Below, in pieces: positions 33,801 through 42,319 of a stretch of 64,000 nt of DNA; the first letter of the stretch is position 1; the number at the start of each line of letters is the position of its first letter. This stretch comes from Bacillota bacterium (GTDB taxonomy: Bacteria; Bacillota; Clostridia; Christensenellales; JAEXRW01). The notes under the pieces were generated by a model. That model saw only the letters and a program-made list of their open reading frames with translations. It was not told where the DNA came from and ran no database searches. The position numbers were made by a program, and so were the translations under genes. The stretch is taken from the NCBI GenBank assembly GCA_023454175.1, contig JAEXRW010000018.1, forward strand, positions 95,916 through 159,915. Reading direction: 5' to 3'.

Positions 33801-34100
33801 CTAGTCCTTCTCGAATATGTCGTGGTGGAAGCCGGACCCCATCTCGGGAATTTCTTTTTTCGGTCCGAACGTGTCGCTGTTGAATCCCGAGCCCATCGGC
33901 GGAGGGTCTTTTTGCGTCCCAAATGCGTCGCGGTTGAACCCCGAGCCCATCGCAGGGGTCTCCTCCTGCTTTGCGCCCCCGTTCTTTCCGGTCTGGATAT
34001 GGTCCTTCTGCGAGAAATCCTCCACTGCCTCGGGGAAATCGCTCAGTTCGATATTTCCCTTTTGCATTTGTATCAGGTCCTTGTTCTCCTTGGACAGCAA
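33801..34100 (-). CDS. Small protein with three tandem MGSGF repeats
   Basis: A 99-residue hydrophilic protein that I do not recognise. After a charged N-terminal half (LIQMQKGNIELSDFPEAVEDF) it has three tandem 18-19-residue units: AMGSGFNRDAFGTQK, PMGSGFNSDTFGPKK and EMGSGFHHDIFEKD. The repeat is visible in the DNA with a period of 57 then 54 bases. No signal, membrane segment or Cys. The start is probably TTG 34100 with AGGAGG about ten bases upstream. It lies 31 bases after the glmS stop and just before the GNAT gene. Repeats of this kind often act as short docking motifs; that is speculation. Existence as a gene is supported by the ribosome site, tight spacing and in-frame repeats. Confidence 0.6.
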   Translation of the reverse strand: MLSKENKDLIQMQKGNIELSDFPEAVEDFSQKDHIQTGKNGGAKQEETPAMGSGFNRDAFGTQKDPPPMGSGFNSDTFGPKKEIPEMGSGFHHDIFEKD

Positions 34101-34131
34101 ACGAAAACGCCCTCCTGTGTATCTTGATCCT

Positions 34132-35961
34132 TTATTCCACCGTCACGCTCTTGGCCAGGTTACGCGGTTTGTCCACGTCGCACCCTTTCTCGACGGATAC
34201 GTAATACGCAAAAAGCTGCATCGGGATCACGGCGATCATCGGGGCCAGCAGCGGGTCCACCTGCGGGATGCAGAATACCTCGTCTGCCACCGCGTCAAAG
34301 CTGTTGTTGCCTTCCATCGTCACGACGAGGACGGTCGCCCCGCGCGCCTTGACCTCTTTGATGTTCGAGTCGATCTTCTCGTACAGCGCGGGCTGCGTGC
34401 ACAGCGCCACCACCAGCGTCCCCTGTTCGATCAGCGCGATGGTGCCGTGTTTCAGTTCCCCGCCCGCATAGGCCTCCGAGTGGATGTAGGAGATCTCTTT
34501 CAGTTTTAAGGATGCTTCCATCGATAGCGCGTAGTCCAGGTTCCGCCCGATGAAGAACACGCTGTGGTGCGCAAAGTGCTTGCTGGCAAAGCGCTGGATG
34601 GCTGCCTTATACTGCAGTACCGCCTGCGCCTTGTCGGGCATGGCGCACAGCTCGTCGAGCAGTTCGCTGTAGCGGCCCTCGCCGATCGTGCCGCGCAGTT
34701 TTGCGATATGCACAGCCAGCATGTAGAGCGCCATCAGCTGCGTGTCGTAGGCCTTTGTAGAGGCTACCGCGATCTCGGGGCCCGCCCAGGTATAGAATAC
34801 GGAATCGGCTTCCCGCGAGATGGAGCTGCCCACCACGTTTGTGACGGCGATGACGTGCACCCCCAGCCGTTTGGCCTCCCGCAGGGCTGCCAGCGTGTCC
34901 GCCGTCTCGCCGGACTGGCTGACCACGATGAAAAGCTCGTCCTTGTCCACCAGCGGTTCCTTGTAGCGGAATTCCGAGCCGATGTCCACCTCGGTGCGCA
35001 GCCTGCACAGGGATTCAAATACGTACTTGCCCACGATGCCCGCGTGGGAAGCCGTGCCGCACGCCACGATGCGGATGCCCTTGATCCGTTTCACGGTCTC
35101 GTCGTCCAGTTTTATCTCGTCAAAACGCAGCGTTCTTTCGTCTTTGTTCAGCCGGGGGGAGAGCGTATCGTGCAGCGCCTTGGGCTGCTCGTGGATCTCC
35201 TTGAGCATGAAGTGCTCGTACCCCGCCTTCTCCGCCGCCGATACGTCCCATGTGATCACGGATTCGCGCACGGGCACCTGTTTGCCGTACTCGTTGTAGA
35301 TCTCCACGTTCCCGGCGTGTAATACCGCCACTTCGCCTTCGTTCAGGTAATGCACCCGCCGCGTATGCGCCAGGATGGCCGGCACGTCGGAGGCGATGAA
35401 GTTTTCCCCGTCCCCCAGCCCCACGATGAGGGGGCTGTCCTTGCGCGCGCCGATGAGCACGTCGGGCTGGTCCTTGCACACCACGCCCAGCGCATAGGAG
35501 CCTTCCAGTTCATCCACCGTCGCCAGCACGGCTGCCACCAGGTCGCCGTGGAAATGGTAATTGATCAGGTGCGCCACCACTTCGGTATCCGTCTGGGATA
35601 CGAAAGTCACGCCCGTCTCCGCCAGGAAAGCTTTTATCTTCATGTAGTTTTCGATGATCCCGTTGTGAACGATGGCGATGGAGCCGGATACGTCGGTGTG
35701 TGGGTGTGAGTTGATGTCCGAAGGCTCCCCGTGCGTGGCCCAGCGCGTATGGCCGATGCCCGGCGCCCCCGCCAGTTTCACGCCCTTGAGCCTGTCTTCC
35801 AGCGCGGCCAGCCGCCCCTTGCATTTTTGCACGTTGATCGTCCCCTGGTCGTATACGGCCACGCCTGCCGAGTCATACCCTCTGTACTCCAGCTTTCTCA
35901 GTCCGTTGATGAGGATGGGAACCGAATCCTTCGGCCCCACATATCCTACGATTCCGCACAT
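34132..35961 (-). CDS. glmS: Glutamine-fructose-6-phosphate aminotransferase (isomerising)
   Basis: Makes glucosamine-6-phosphate from fructose-6-phosphate and glutamine, the entry to UDP-GlcNAc and peptidoglycan. The 609-residue protein starts MCGIVGYVG, so Cys2 becomes the N-terminal nucleophile of the glutaminase domain (1-240, with GHTRWATHGEPSDINSHPH). Two SIS sugar-isomerase domains follow (about 290-420 and 460-590), the first with VACGTASHAG and SQSGETADTLAAL. It ends in the classic DKPRNLAKSVTVE. The start is ATG 35961 behind GGGAGG. It lies downstream of glmM with a 161-base repeat between. I looked at the upstream region and saw no glmS ribozyme. Confidence 0.98.
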   Translation of the reverse strand: MCGIVGYVGPKDSVPILINGLRKLEYRGYDSAGVAVYDQGTINVQKCKGRLAALEDRLKGVKLAGAPGIGHTRWATHGEPSDINSHPHTDVSGSIAIVHNGIIENYMKIKAFLAETGVTFVSQTDTEVVAHLINYHFHGDLVAAVLATVDELEGSYALGVVCKDQPDVLIGARKDSPLIVGLGDGENFIASDVPAILAHTRRVHYLNEGEVAVLHAGNVEIYNEYGKQVPVRESVITWDVSAAEKAGYEHFMLKEIHEQPKALHDTLSPRLNKDERTLRFDEIKLDDETVKRIKGIRIVACGTASHAGIVGKYVFESLCRLRTEVDIGSEFRYKEPLVDKDELFIVVSQSGETADTLAALREAKRLGVHVIAVTNVVGSSISREADSVFYTWAGPEIAVASTKAYDTQLMALYMLAVHIAKLRGTIGEGRYSELLDELCAMPDKAQAVLQYKAAIQRFASKHFAHHSVFFIGRNLDYALSMEASLKLKEISYIHSEAYAGGELKHGTIALIEQGTLVVALCTQPALYEKIDSNIKEVKARGATVLVVTMEGNNSFDAVADEVFCIPQVDPLLAPMIAVIPMQLFAYYVSVEKGCDVDKPRNLAKSVTVE

Positions 35962-36196
35962 GTTCTTTCTTACCTCCCGCATGTAATGCCCGCTGCACGC
36001 CTTGGGTATGCAATCCGGGCGGTTTAATGGCAATGCCGGTGCCCGTATAATTGCCTGGACAAACTGCGGTGTTGGTCCTTTGGGCATCAGCTATGATATC
36101 GTATTCCTTTTTTATTCTTCGTCGAACAGCAATATGGTTATTTTTGATTCGACCTGCAGCAGGGTCATAATACTGTGTATTCCTTCGCACTTATCA

Positions 36197-36357
36197 AGGA
36201 AGCACTGATTGAATGAGGGCGATAAGATTTGCGAGGAAATTTGATGTCTGCCAAGGAGCAAAGCCGAAGGAATAGCATCGCTATTTCGAGGTTTTAGCGA
36301 CACAGGCAGGCGGCAAATTAACCGGAAAGATATCGTACGAATCAATCAGGGGTTCCT
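36197..36357. repeat. 161-base MITE-like element between glmM and glmS
   Basis: The ends form an imperfect inverted repeat of about 28 bases: AGGAAGCACTGATTGA at 36197-36212 against CAATCAGGGGTTCCT at 36343-36357, plus CGATA on both inner sides. The interior includes a hairpin AATAGC/GCTATT at 36271-36285. It ends four bases from the glmM stop. There is no coding content. Confidence 0.7.
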
Positions 36358-36360
36358 ATA

Positions 36361-37707
36361 TTAACCGAGCTTTTCTTCGATCAAATGCGCCAGTTCCAGC
36401 GCGTCTTTCTCTATCTCTTTTTTGTCCTGCCCCTCGATCATCACCCGCACCAGGGGTTCCGTACCGGAGGGGCGTATCAGCACCCGCCCGTTATCGCCGT
36501 ACTTGGCCTGGATCTCCCGGATCTTATCCGCCACAAAGGCATTGTCCATGTAGGTGTCCTTGTTCCCGTTCGTTACCTTTGCATTCACCAGTACCTGCGG
36601 CAGTATCTTAACGGCAGCGGCCAGCTCGGCCAGCGTCCTCTTTTTCCGCACCATCACCGAGAGCAGCCGCACCCCAGAAAGGATGCCGTCCCCCGTGGAA
36701 TTGTCGTCCAGGAATATGATATGGCCCGATTGTTCCCCGCCCAGGTTGTAGCCGTTCTTCTGCATCTCCTCCAGCACATACCGGTCGCCCACGGCGGTCT
36801 TCACCATTGAGATGCCGGCTTGCCGCATGGCGATGTCCAGCCCCAGGTTGCTCATCACCGTCGTGACGAGTGTGTTCTGTTTCAGTACGCCGCGCTCTTT
36901 CATATCGATCGCGCAGATGGCCATGATCTTGTCCCCGTCCACCAGCACGCCGCCTTCTTCCACGGCGATCAGCCGGTCCGCATCCCCGTCAAATGCCAGG
37001 CCCACGTCCGCGCCGTGTTCGCGCACCAGCTGCTGCAGTCGCTGCGGGTGGGTGGAGCCACACATTTCGTTGATGTTGGACCCGTCCCATTCGTCAAAGC
37101 ACGACACCACCTGCGCGCCCAGCTCCTGGAATACCATGGGGGCGATGGCCGATGCCGCACCGTTTGCGCAGTCCAGCACCACCTTCATCTTTTTCAGGTT
37201 GGATACGTCCGAGCTGGAAACGAGGAATTCGATATAGTCTTCGGCTGCATTCTTCTGGCGCACGCACCGCCCCACGTCCACGCCGGTCGGGAGCGTGAAA
37301 GCTCCGCCGTCCAGGATCAATGATTCGATGCGCTCTTCCACCGCATCCGGCAGTTTGAAGCCGTTGCCGTCAAAAAACTTGATGCCGTTGTATTCCACGG
37401 TGTTATGGGATGCTGAGATAACGATGCCCGCGTCGATTTCATACTTTTTCGTCAGGTGTGCGATGCCCGGCGTAGGCAGTATGCCCGCCATGACGGCCTC
37501 CGCTCCTACGGAACAGACACCTGCGCATAGCGCCGATTCGAGCATGTCCCCCGATACGCGGGTATCCTTTCCGATCAGTATTTTGGGTCTGTGTACTTCT
37601 GAGGTGAGCGCCGCAGCCCCCGCCTGTCCCAGTTTGCATGCCAGCTCTACAGTGAGCTCCTTGTTGGCTACGCCGCGCACGCCGTCCGTACCGAAAAGTC
37701 GGCCCAT
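36361..37707 (-). CDS. glmM: Phosphoglucosamine mutase
   Basis: Interconverts glucosamine-6-phosphate and glucosamine-1-phosphate for UDP-GlcNAc synthesis. The 448-residue protein opens with GRLFGTDGVRGVAN, typical of GlmM. The phosphoserine is S100 in VISASHNTVEYNG; the magnesium-binding DGDADR occurs near 240 (LAFDGDADRLIAV); the sugar-binding GEQSGHIIF near 325; and the phosphate-binding RPSGTEPLVRVMIEG near 415. ATG 37707 follows GGGGGAAATGG. GlmS is encoded directly downstream, so the two consecutive steps are clustered, though the MITE-like repeat separates them. Confidence 0.98.
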   Translation of the reverse strand: MGRLFGTDGVRGVANKELTVELACKLGQAGAAALTSEVHRPKILIGKDTRVSGDMLESALCAGVCSVGAEAVMAGILPTPGIAHLTKKYEIDAGIVISASHNTVEYNGIKFFDGNGFKLPDAVEERIESLILDGGAFTLPTGVDVGRCVRQKNAAEDYIEFLVSSSDVSNLKKMKVVLDCANGAASAIAPMVFQELGAQVVSCFDEWDGSNINEMCGSTHPQRLQQLVREHGADVGLAFDGDADRLIAVEEGGVLVDGDKIMAICAIDMKERGVLKQNTLVTTVMSNLGLDIAMRQAGISMVKTAVGDRYVLEEMQKNGYNLGGEQSGHIIFLDDNSTGDGILSGVRLLSVMVRKKRTLAELAAAVKILPQVLVNAKVTNGNKDTYMDNAFVADKIREIQAKYGDNGRVLIRPSGTEPLVRVMIEGQDKKEIEKDALELAHLIEEKLG

Positions 37708-37827
37708 TCCATTTCCCCCGCGAATTATTATAAATTGTCTATTTGATTATAAGCGTAAAATCGGTTTATGTCAAAATCCTTAAGCCTGTATATCTATTGT
37801 GTTTCCTGTCATTCCTGGGTGCAGGAT

Positions 37828-37847
37828 CGCGGATTCCCGCGTTTTTT
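37828..37847 (+). terminator. Plus-strand terminator-like hairpin with no obvious gene
   Basis: CGCGG-ATTC-CCGCG at 37828-37841 followed by T6 (37842-37847). The orientation is plus, but all genes for 4 kb on either side are on the minus strand. It lies 30 bases past the trxB stop and has no T-tract on that strand. Confidence 0.5.
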
Positions 37848-37871
37848 GCCGTAAATGGGCGGCAGGATGAT

Positions 37872-38786
37872 TCATTCTTTTTCGCTGATGTATTTCATCG
37901 CGGAATAGGCGGCCGTCGCGCCGTCGGCCACGGCTGTGGATACCTGGCGCAGCAGTTTCACCCGCGCGTCCCCTGCGGCGAATATCCCTTCTTTTCCGGT
38001 GTGCATGTTTTCATCCGCCATGATAAATCCTTCGGGTGTCAACGGAATCTTGTCTTTCATCCATTCCGTATCCGGCGCCTGCCCCACCGCGATGAAAAGG
38101 CCCGATACGTTCAATGTGCGGATCTGTCCTGTTTTCACATTGCGTACTTCCACGCCCTTCAGTTCGGTTTCTCCGATCAGTTTGTCCGCCACCGAGTCCA
38201 TCAGCAGTTCACAGTTCGGGAGCTTTCGTACGGCATTCTGCGTGACCTGGGAGCCACGGAATTGGTCCCGCCGGTGGATGAGGTACACTTTCTTCACGTA
38301 TTTGGAAAGGAAGACGGTATCGTCCAGCGCGGTATCTCCCCCGCCTACCACCGCCACTTCCATCCCGCGGAAAAAAGCGCCGTCGCATGTGGCGCAGTAG
38401 GATACCCCCGCTCCCGTCAGCCTTGCTTCCTTTTGCAGGCCCAGCGTCCGCGGTTTGGCCCCGGTCGCCAGGATTACGGCTTTGGCCTCATACGTTCCAT
38501 TGGCGGTTGAGACCTTTATCGCACCGCTGCCGGTATCGATGGTCGTGGCTTTTTCGCTGATGATCTCCGCGCCAAATTTTTCGGCCTGCGCCAGCATCTT
38601 CGCGCCCAGTTCATGCCCGGCGATGCCCTCGGTGAATCCCGCGAAATTTTCAATTTTATGCGAGCGGTTCATCTGCCCGCCCGTCATGATGCTTTCCAGC
38701 ACGGCGGTCTTCATCCCGCCCCGCCCGCAGTATATCGCCGCGGTCAGCCCCGCAGGACCTCCGCCTATGATCAGGATATCGTACAT
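37872..38786 (-). CDS. trxB: Thioredoxin reductase
   Basis: FAD enzyme that reduces thioredoxin with NADPH. The 304-residue protein is the low-molecular-weight bacterial form: FAD site IIGGGPAGLTAAIYCGRGG at 7-25, redox CATC at 131-134 in YCATCDGAFF, NADP-binding VVGGGDTALDD near 147, and GLFIAVGQAPDT and IFAAGDARVK toward the C-terminus. The basic residues of HRRDQFRGS suit NADPH. ATG 38786 has GGGAGG upstream. No thioredoxin gene is in the window; the enzyme is not linked to its neighbours. A ferredoxin-dependent relative is possible but the HRRDxFR motif argues against it. Confidence 0.96.
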   Translation of the reverse strand: MYDILIIGGGPAGLTAAIYCGRGGMKTAVLESIMTGGQMNRSHKIENFAGFTEGIAGHELGAKMLAQAEKFGAEIISEKATTIDTGSGAIKVSTANGTYEAKAVILATGAKPRTLGLQKEARLTGAGVSYCATCDGAFFRGMEVAVVGGGDTALDDTVFLSKYVKKVYLIHRRDQFRGSQVTQNAVRKLPNCELLMDSVADKLIGETELKGVEVRNVKTGQIRTLNVSGLFIAVGQAPDTEWMKDKIPLTPEGFIMADENMHTGKEGIFAAGDARVKLLRQVSTAVADGATAAYSAMKYISEKE

Positions 38787-38950
38787 TTTTCACATGCCCT
38801 CCCACCGATATTTTATCCGTTTGTGTGCCTTTTTGTGCAAAACGCCTTGCATTCTTCAAACAAGATTCCCATATGTATAACCTATTCTATCTGCCTTGAG
38901 TCACGGCAGTCAAGTTATACCAAAAAATATGCCTTGCTTCAGGATAAACA

Positions 38951-38976
38951 AAAAAGGACGCTGTTGCGTCCTTTTG
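38951..38976 (-). terminator. Intrinsic terminator of rplM-rpsI
   Basis: On the minus strand AAAGGACGC-AACA-GCGTCCTTTTTT, a 9-base perfect stem ending in T6, directly after the rpsI stop at 38984. Confidence 0.92.
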
Positions 38977-38983
38977 ATTGACA

Positions 38984-39379
38984 TTACCTCTTGCTGAACT
39001 GCGGAGCACGCCGCGCCGCTTTCAGGCCGTACTTTTTGCGTTCCTTCATCCTCGGGTCCCTGGTGAGGAATCCGGCTTTTTTCAGCGCGGGCCTGTTGGC
39101 TTCGTCCACTTTCAGCAGCGCCCTGGATATGCCGTGCCGTATGGCGCCCGCCTGTCCGGTGGTGCCGCCGCCGTAAACGTTGACCATCACGTCGTATTTC
39201 CCGGTGGTCTGTGTCAGCTCCAGCGGGGATTTGGCGATCATCTTCAGCGTTTCCAGGCCGAAATAATCGTCCAGTTGGCGTCCGTTGATTTCAAATTTCC
39301 CGTGTCCGGGGAGAAGCCTTACGCGCGCCACGCTCAGCTTTCTGCGGCCTGTGCCTAAAAACTGCACCTTTGTTGCCAT
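38984..39379 (-). CDS. rpsI: 30S ribosomal protein S9
   Basis: 131-residue S9. It starts MATKVQFLGTGRRKLSVARVRL, carries GGGTTGQAGAIRHGISRALL in the middle, and ends with the basic tail RRAPQFSKR that reaches the decoding centre P site. It follows rplM by 25 bases in the usual L13-S9 operon, and a strong terminator comes directly after. Length and ends are normal. Confidence 0.98.
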   Translation of the reverse strand: MATKVQFLGTGRRKLSVARVRLLPGHGKFEINGRQLDDYFGLETLKMIAKSPLELTQTTGKYDVMVNVYGGGTTGQAGAIRHGISRALLKVDEANRPALKKAGFLTRDPRMKERKKYGLKAARRAPQFSKR

Positions 39380-39404
39380 ATCAAATGCCTCCTAAGGTTC
39401 TCTC

Positions 39405-39833
39405 TTATATCTCCAGTGCTTCCGGCGCCTGGGCCGTGTGCGGATGCTCGCTGCCTGTGTAGATGCGCAGCTTCTTGATCATTTCCCTGCCCAGCGCGTT
39501 CTTGGGCAGCATGCCTTTGATCGCGTTGTACAGTGCAAATTCGGGTTTCCTGTCCATGAGGTGCCTGTAGGATTCTTCCTTCAGGTGTCCCACCCAGCCG
39601 GTATGGTGGCGGTACATTTTATTGTCCAGCTTGTTGCCGGTCAAAACGATTTTGTCCGCGTTGACGATGATCACATGGTCCCCGGTATCCACATGGGGCG
39701 TGAAAATGGGCTTGTTCTTTCCGCGAAGTACCGCTGCCACCGTGCTGGCCAGGCGTCCAAACACCTTGCCCTCGGCGTCCACGATATACCACTTGCGCTC
39801 GAACGAGCCTTCCTTTGCCATATATGTCTTCAT
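39405..39833 (-). CDS. rplM: 50S ribosomal protein L13
   Basis: 142-residue L13, an early-assembly 23S-binding protein. Typical features: KWYIVDAEGKVFGRLAS, GDHVIIVNADKI, YRHTGWVGHLKEE-like segment and GMLPKNALGREMIKKLRIY. ATG 39833 has GGAGG upstream. It heads the L13-S9 operon; a candidate promoter lies 245 bases upstream, leaving a long AT-rich leader that could hold an L13-binding site, though I could not trace a known L13 leader fold. Confidence 0.98.
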   Translation of the reverse strand: MKTYMAKEGSFERKWYIVDAEGKVFGRLASTVAAVLRGKNKPIFTPHVDTGDHVIIVNADKIVLTGNKLDNKMYRHHTGWVGHLKEESYRHLMDRKPEFALYNAIKGMLPKNALGREMIKKLRIYTGSEHPHTAQAPEALEI

Positions 39834-40076
39834 GGTGATGCCTCCACAGCATAAAAGGCCTGTAAGAAAACCGTTTTATTGCTGATCTTGTTATTGCTTT
39901 TTCCGCATTGGTTTTACGTCCGGGGCTGGTGGGCGCAAATCAACGCAAAGTATATTATAAACAATGGTGCCGCGTGTGTCAAACGAAATCTCAACCAAAA
40001 TCGCATTTTCTTCCCGTTTTTTAAGGTTTCTCAGCCTGATACGATCCATTGTTTATGTAAACACTTATAATACTAA

Positions 40077-40105
40077 ATTGTAAACATTCTTTTTCCTATT
40101 GTTTA
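40077..40105 (-). promoter_or_regulatory. Candidate rplM promoter among TGTTTA repeats
   Basis: On the minus strand TAAACA (40100-40105), 17-base spacer, TACAAT (40077-40082). Around it are a TGTTTA-TG-TAAACA palindrome at 40049-40062 and further TGTAAACA and TGTTTACC copies. The rest of the 39834-40389 gap holds only this and the repeat at 40220. Confidence 0.4.
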
Positions 40106-40219
40106 CCATTTATATTCCGGTTATTCAGGCGCCAGCCAGTGAATGATATCCCGCAAATTTGATTCATGCCGAAGGCATACTAGACCCTATCCCGAAAATT
40201 CCTCGCCTCGCCTCCAAAA

Positions 40220-40310
40220 GCCTCCCTTGCTAAAGGGAGGTGGCAGCTGCAAAGCGACCAAAATGAACCGCTTGCGGTTCAATGGGGTCGCATGCTGCCG
40301 GAGGGATTCG
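40220..40310. repeat. Dispersed palindromic intergenic repeat (copy 4, expanded)
   Basis: Starts with the same CCTCCCTT/AAGGGAGG hairpin as the copies at 33085 and 44270 and ends GCCGGAGGGATTCG, but the central arm is longer: AGCGACC/GGTCGC enclosing GAACCGC-TT-GCGGTTC. The expanded arm keeps base pairing, as if structure were preserved. Confidence 0.75.
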
Positions 40311-40389
40311 TGGGGAGTTGAGTTGGGTGAAGCCAGATTTCATTCTTTAAATGGTGCCAACCCAGCATGCTAGTCTCAACTGTCAACTC

Positions 40390-41160
40390 TCAACTATTAA
40401 ATGGAATAAACCTGTCTTCATCGAATTCATAATACACCTTCATCAGCGTCAGCCCCCTCGCCGGCGCCGTCGGCCCGCCTGCCAGCCTGTCCTTTGTCTC
40501 TATCATATTTTTGATTGCGTCCGGATCGATCCTGTGCCTACCGATTTCGATGAGGGTGCCGGAGAATATCCGCACCATATTGTACAGGAACCCGTTGCCC
40601 TTGATGTCTATGTAAACGAAATCGCCATCCTTGACAGTGCGCGCATCATAAACGGTTCTCACCGTTGTCTTCTGCACCGCGCCTGATGCCGCAAACGCTG
40701 CGAAGTCGTGCGTCCCCGCCATGTCCTTTGCTGTCTTGTCCATCATCTCCACATCCAACAGGTCGCGAACATGGTAATTCGTCATCCGGTTCAGCGCCGA
40801 AGCGTGCGGATGGTTGTATACCGTGTAGCGGTACCACTTCGCCGCCGCGCTGTATCGCGCATGGAAATCATCAGGTACAGCCATGGATTTTTTGATTCGA
40901 ATGGAAGGGGGCAGTATGAAGTTCAGCGCATAGGCAAACCGGTCTGGAGGGATTTTGGAGTCCGAATCGAAGTGTGCCGCCTGGAAAGCGGCATGCACCC
41001 CTGCGTCTGTCCGCCCCGCGCCAGTAATTGTAATGGATTCCCCCGTCAGTTTGGCCAGGCACTCCTCCACCACCTGCTGCACGGATAGCGCGTTCTCCTG
41101 CCGCTGCCAGCCCGCGTATTCTGTCCCGTCATATTCGATATACAGTAGGATCCTGCCCAT
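40390..41160 (-). CDS. truA: tRNA pseudouridine(38-40) synthase
   Basis: Converts uridine 38, 39 and 40 of the tRNA anticodon arm to pseudouridine. The 256-residue protein shows IEYDGTEYAGWQRQ, the catalytic D52 in GAGRTDAGVHA, the KWYRYTVYN strand, and GNGFLYNMVRIFSGTLIEIG. ATG 41160 with AAGGAAG upstream is the correct start; an opening to 41235 runs into a repeat. It is the standard Firmicutes neighbour of ecfT, but 346 bases of repeats separate them, and its stop codon lies at the edge of a TTGAGA-rich repeat. Confidence 0.97.
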   Translation of the reverse strand: MGRILLYIEYDGTEYAGWQRQENALSVQQVVEECLAKLTGESITITGAGRTDAGVHAAFQAAHFDSDSKIPPDRFAYALNFILPPSIRIKKSMAVPDDFHARYSAAAKWYRYTVYNHPHASALNRMTNYHVRDLLDVEMMDKTAKDMAGTHDFAAFAASGAVQKTTVRTVYDARTVKDGDFVYIDIKGNGFLYNMVRIFSGTLIEIGRHRIDPDAIKNMIETKDRLAGGPTAPARGLTLMKVYYEFDEDRFIPFNS

Positions 41161-41196
41161 CTTCCTTGGCTCCCAAATTATTATAGGGCTCTCAGC

Positions 41197-41280
41197 GCCT
41201 TCCCCTTGAGGGGAAGGTGGCACCAATGGCCGCAAAAGGGCTGCAAGCGGCCCTATGGACCCTAGGGCCGGATAAGGTGC
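41197..41280. repeat. Dispersed palindromic intergenic repeat (copy 5)
   Basis: CCTTCCCCT-TG-AGGGGAAGG hairpin followed by GTGGCAC and a GGCCGC/GCGGCC arm, ending GGCCGGATAAGG. Same design as the CCTCCC copies, with a C-to-T change that keeps the stem. Confidence 0.65.
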
Positions 41281-41337
41281 TGTTTGATTCTTGCAATCAT
41301 CATCAAGCCAACCCGCATGGCGCCTCTATAAGGAAGC

Positions 41338-41506
41338 AACCCCAAGCCCTGCTTGGGGCTGAGGGGTTATCCCCCGCAGGGTCATATGAATATGCCGTAG
41401 GCATACCGCAATTCTTAATTATTCATTCTCAATTATTAATTATTTATATTCATGCCCGCAGGGCGTTCCGTAATTGTCAATTGTCAATTCTCAATTGTCA
41501 ATTTAC
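41338..41506. repeat. AT-rich post-stop repeat, ecfT copy, with adjoining hairpin
   Basis: AACCCCAAGC-CCT-GCTTGGGG hairpin (stem at 41340-41358), then CCGCAGGGTCATATGAATATGCC, GCCCGCAGGGCG and tandem AATTGTC/AATTCTC units up to the ecfT stop at 41507. It parallels the speB copy at 26955. Confidence 0.65.
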
Positions 41507-42319
41507 CTAAATCGGTATCACGTTCACATACGCTAAAATAATGAACGCCCCCACCGTAAGGACCGCCAGCGTGGAATACAGGTCCCGCAGGTGCAGTTTC
41601 AGTACCTTCATGCGCGTGCGGCCTTCCCCGCCCTTGTAGCAGCGCGCCTCCATCGCCATCGCTAGTTCGTCCGCCCGCCGGAATGCGCTGATGAAAAGCG
41701 GCACCAGCAGCGGCACCATGTTTTTGGCCCTGCGGAAGATGTTTCCGCTCTCGAAGTCCGCCCCCCTCGCCGTCTGCGCCTTCATGATCTTCTGCGTTTC
41801 CTCCAGCAGTGTCGGGATGAACCGCAGCGCGATGGTCATCATCATCGCCAGGGCGTGCACCGGGAATTTGATATAGGAAAGCGGCTTCATCAGCCTTTCA
41901 AGCCCGTCTGTCAGGGCCAGCGGCGATGTCGTCAGTGTAAGGATGGATGTGCCCGCGATGAGGAAGATCAGCCGCAGCGCCAGGAATACCGCCTGGTTCA
42001 CGCCTTCCAGCGTGATGCGTATCCGCCACCACTCCCACAGCACAGTCTGGCCCTGCACGAAGAAAATGTTCAGTATGAAGGTCAATATGATCAGGAACAG
42101 CAATGGCTGCAGGGACTTCAGGATGAATTTGATATGGATGCGCGAAAGCGCCACCGAAAGCACCAGGAACGCAAACAGCGCGGCGAATCCCCAGTAGCTG
42201 TCGATGAAGAATACCAGCACGATGTACACGAGCCCGAGTATGATTTTTATCCTGGGGTCCAGCCTGTGCACCACCGATTCCCCCGGGAAGTACTGCCCCA
42301 GTGTTACGTCCTTGATCAT
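41507..42319 (-). CDS. ecfT: Energy-coupling factor transporter transmembrane protein EcfT
   Basis: The membrane scaffold of the group II ECF (vitamin and metal) transporter. The 270-residue protein has an N-terminal GQYFPGESVVHRLDPRIKI, about five to six membrane segments, and the two cytoplasmic Ala-Arg-Gly coupling signatures toward the C-terminus (TARGADF and MAMEARCYKGGEGRTRM) that contact the ATPases. ATG 42319 overlaps the ecfA2 stop (ATGA), so translation is coupled. Substrate-specific S components are encoded elsewhere, as is usual for group II. Confidence 0.97.
   Translation of the reverse strand: MIKDVTLGQYFPGESVVHRLDPRIKIILGLVYIVLVFFIDSYWGFAALFAFLVLSVALSRIHIKFILKSLQPLLFLIILTFILNIFFVQGQTVLWEWWRIRITLEGVNQAVFLALRLIFLIAGTSILTLTTSPLALTDGLERLMKPLSYIKFPVHALAMMMTIALRFIPTLLEETQKIMKAQTARGADFESGNIFRRAKNMVPLLVPLFISAFRRADELAMAMEARCYKGGEGRTRMKVLKLHLRDLYSTLAVLTVGAFIILAYVNVIPI

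Noticed and set aside
35962..36196. glmS ribozyme or glucosamine-6-phosphate riboswitch upstream of glmS
   Set aside because: The region between the repeat and the glmS start is short and shows no ribozyme core that I can trace.
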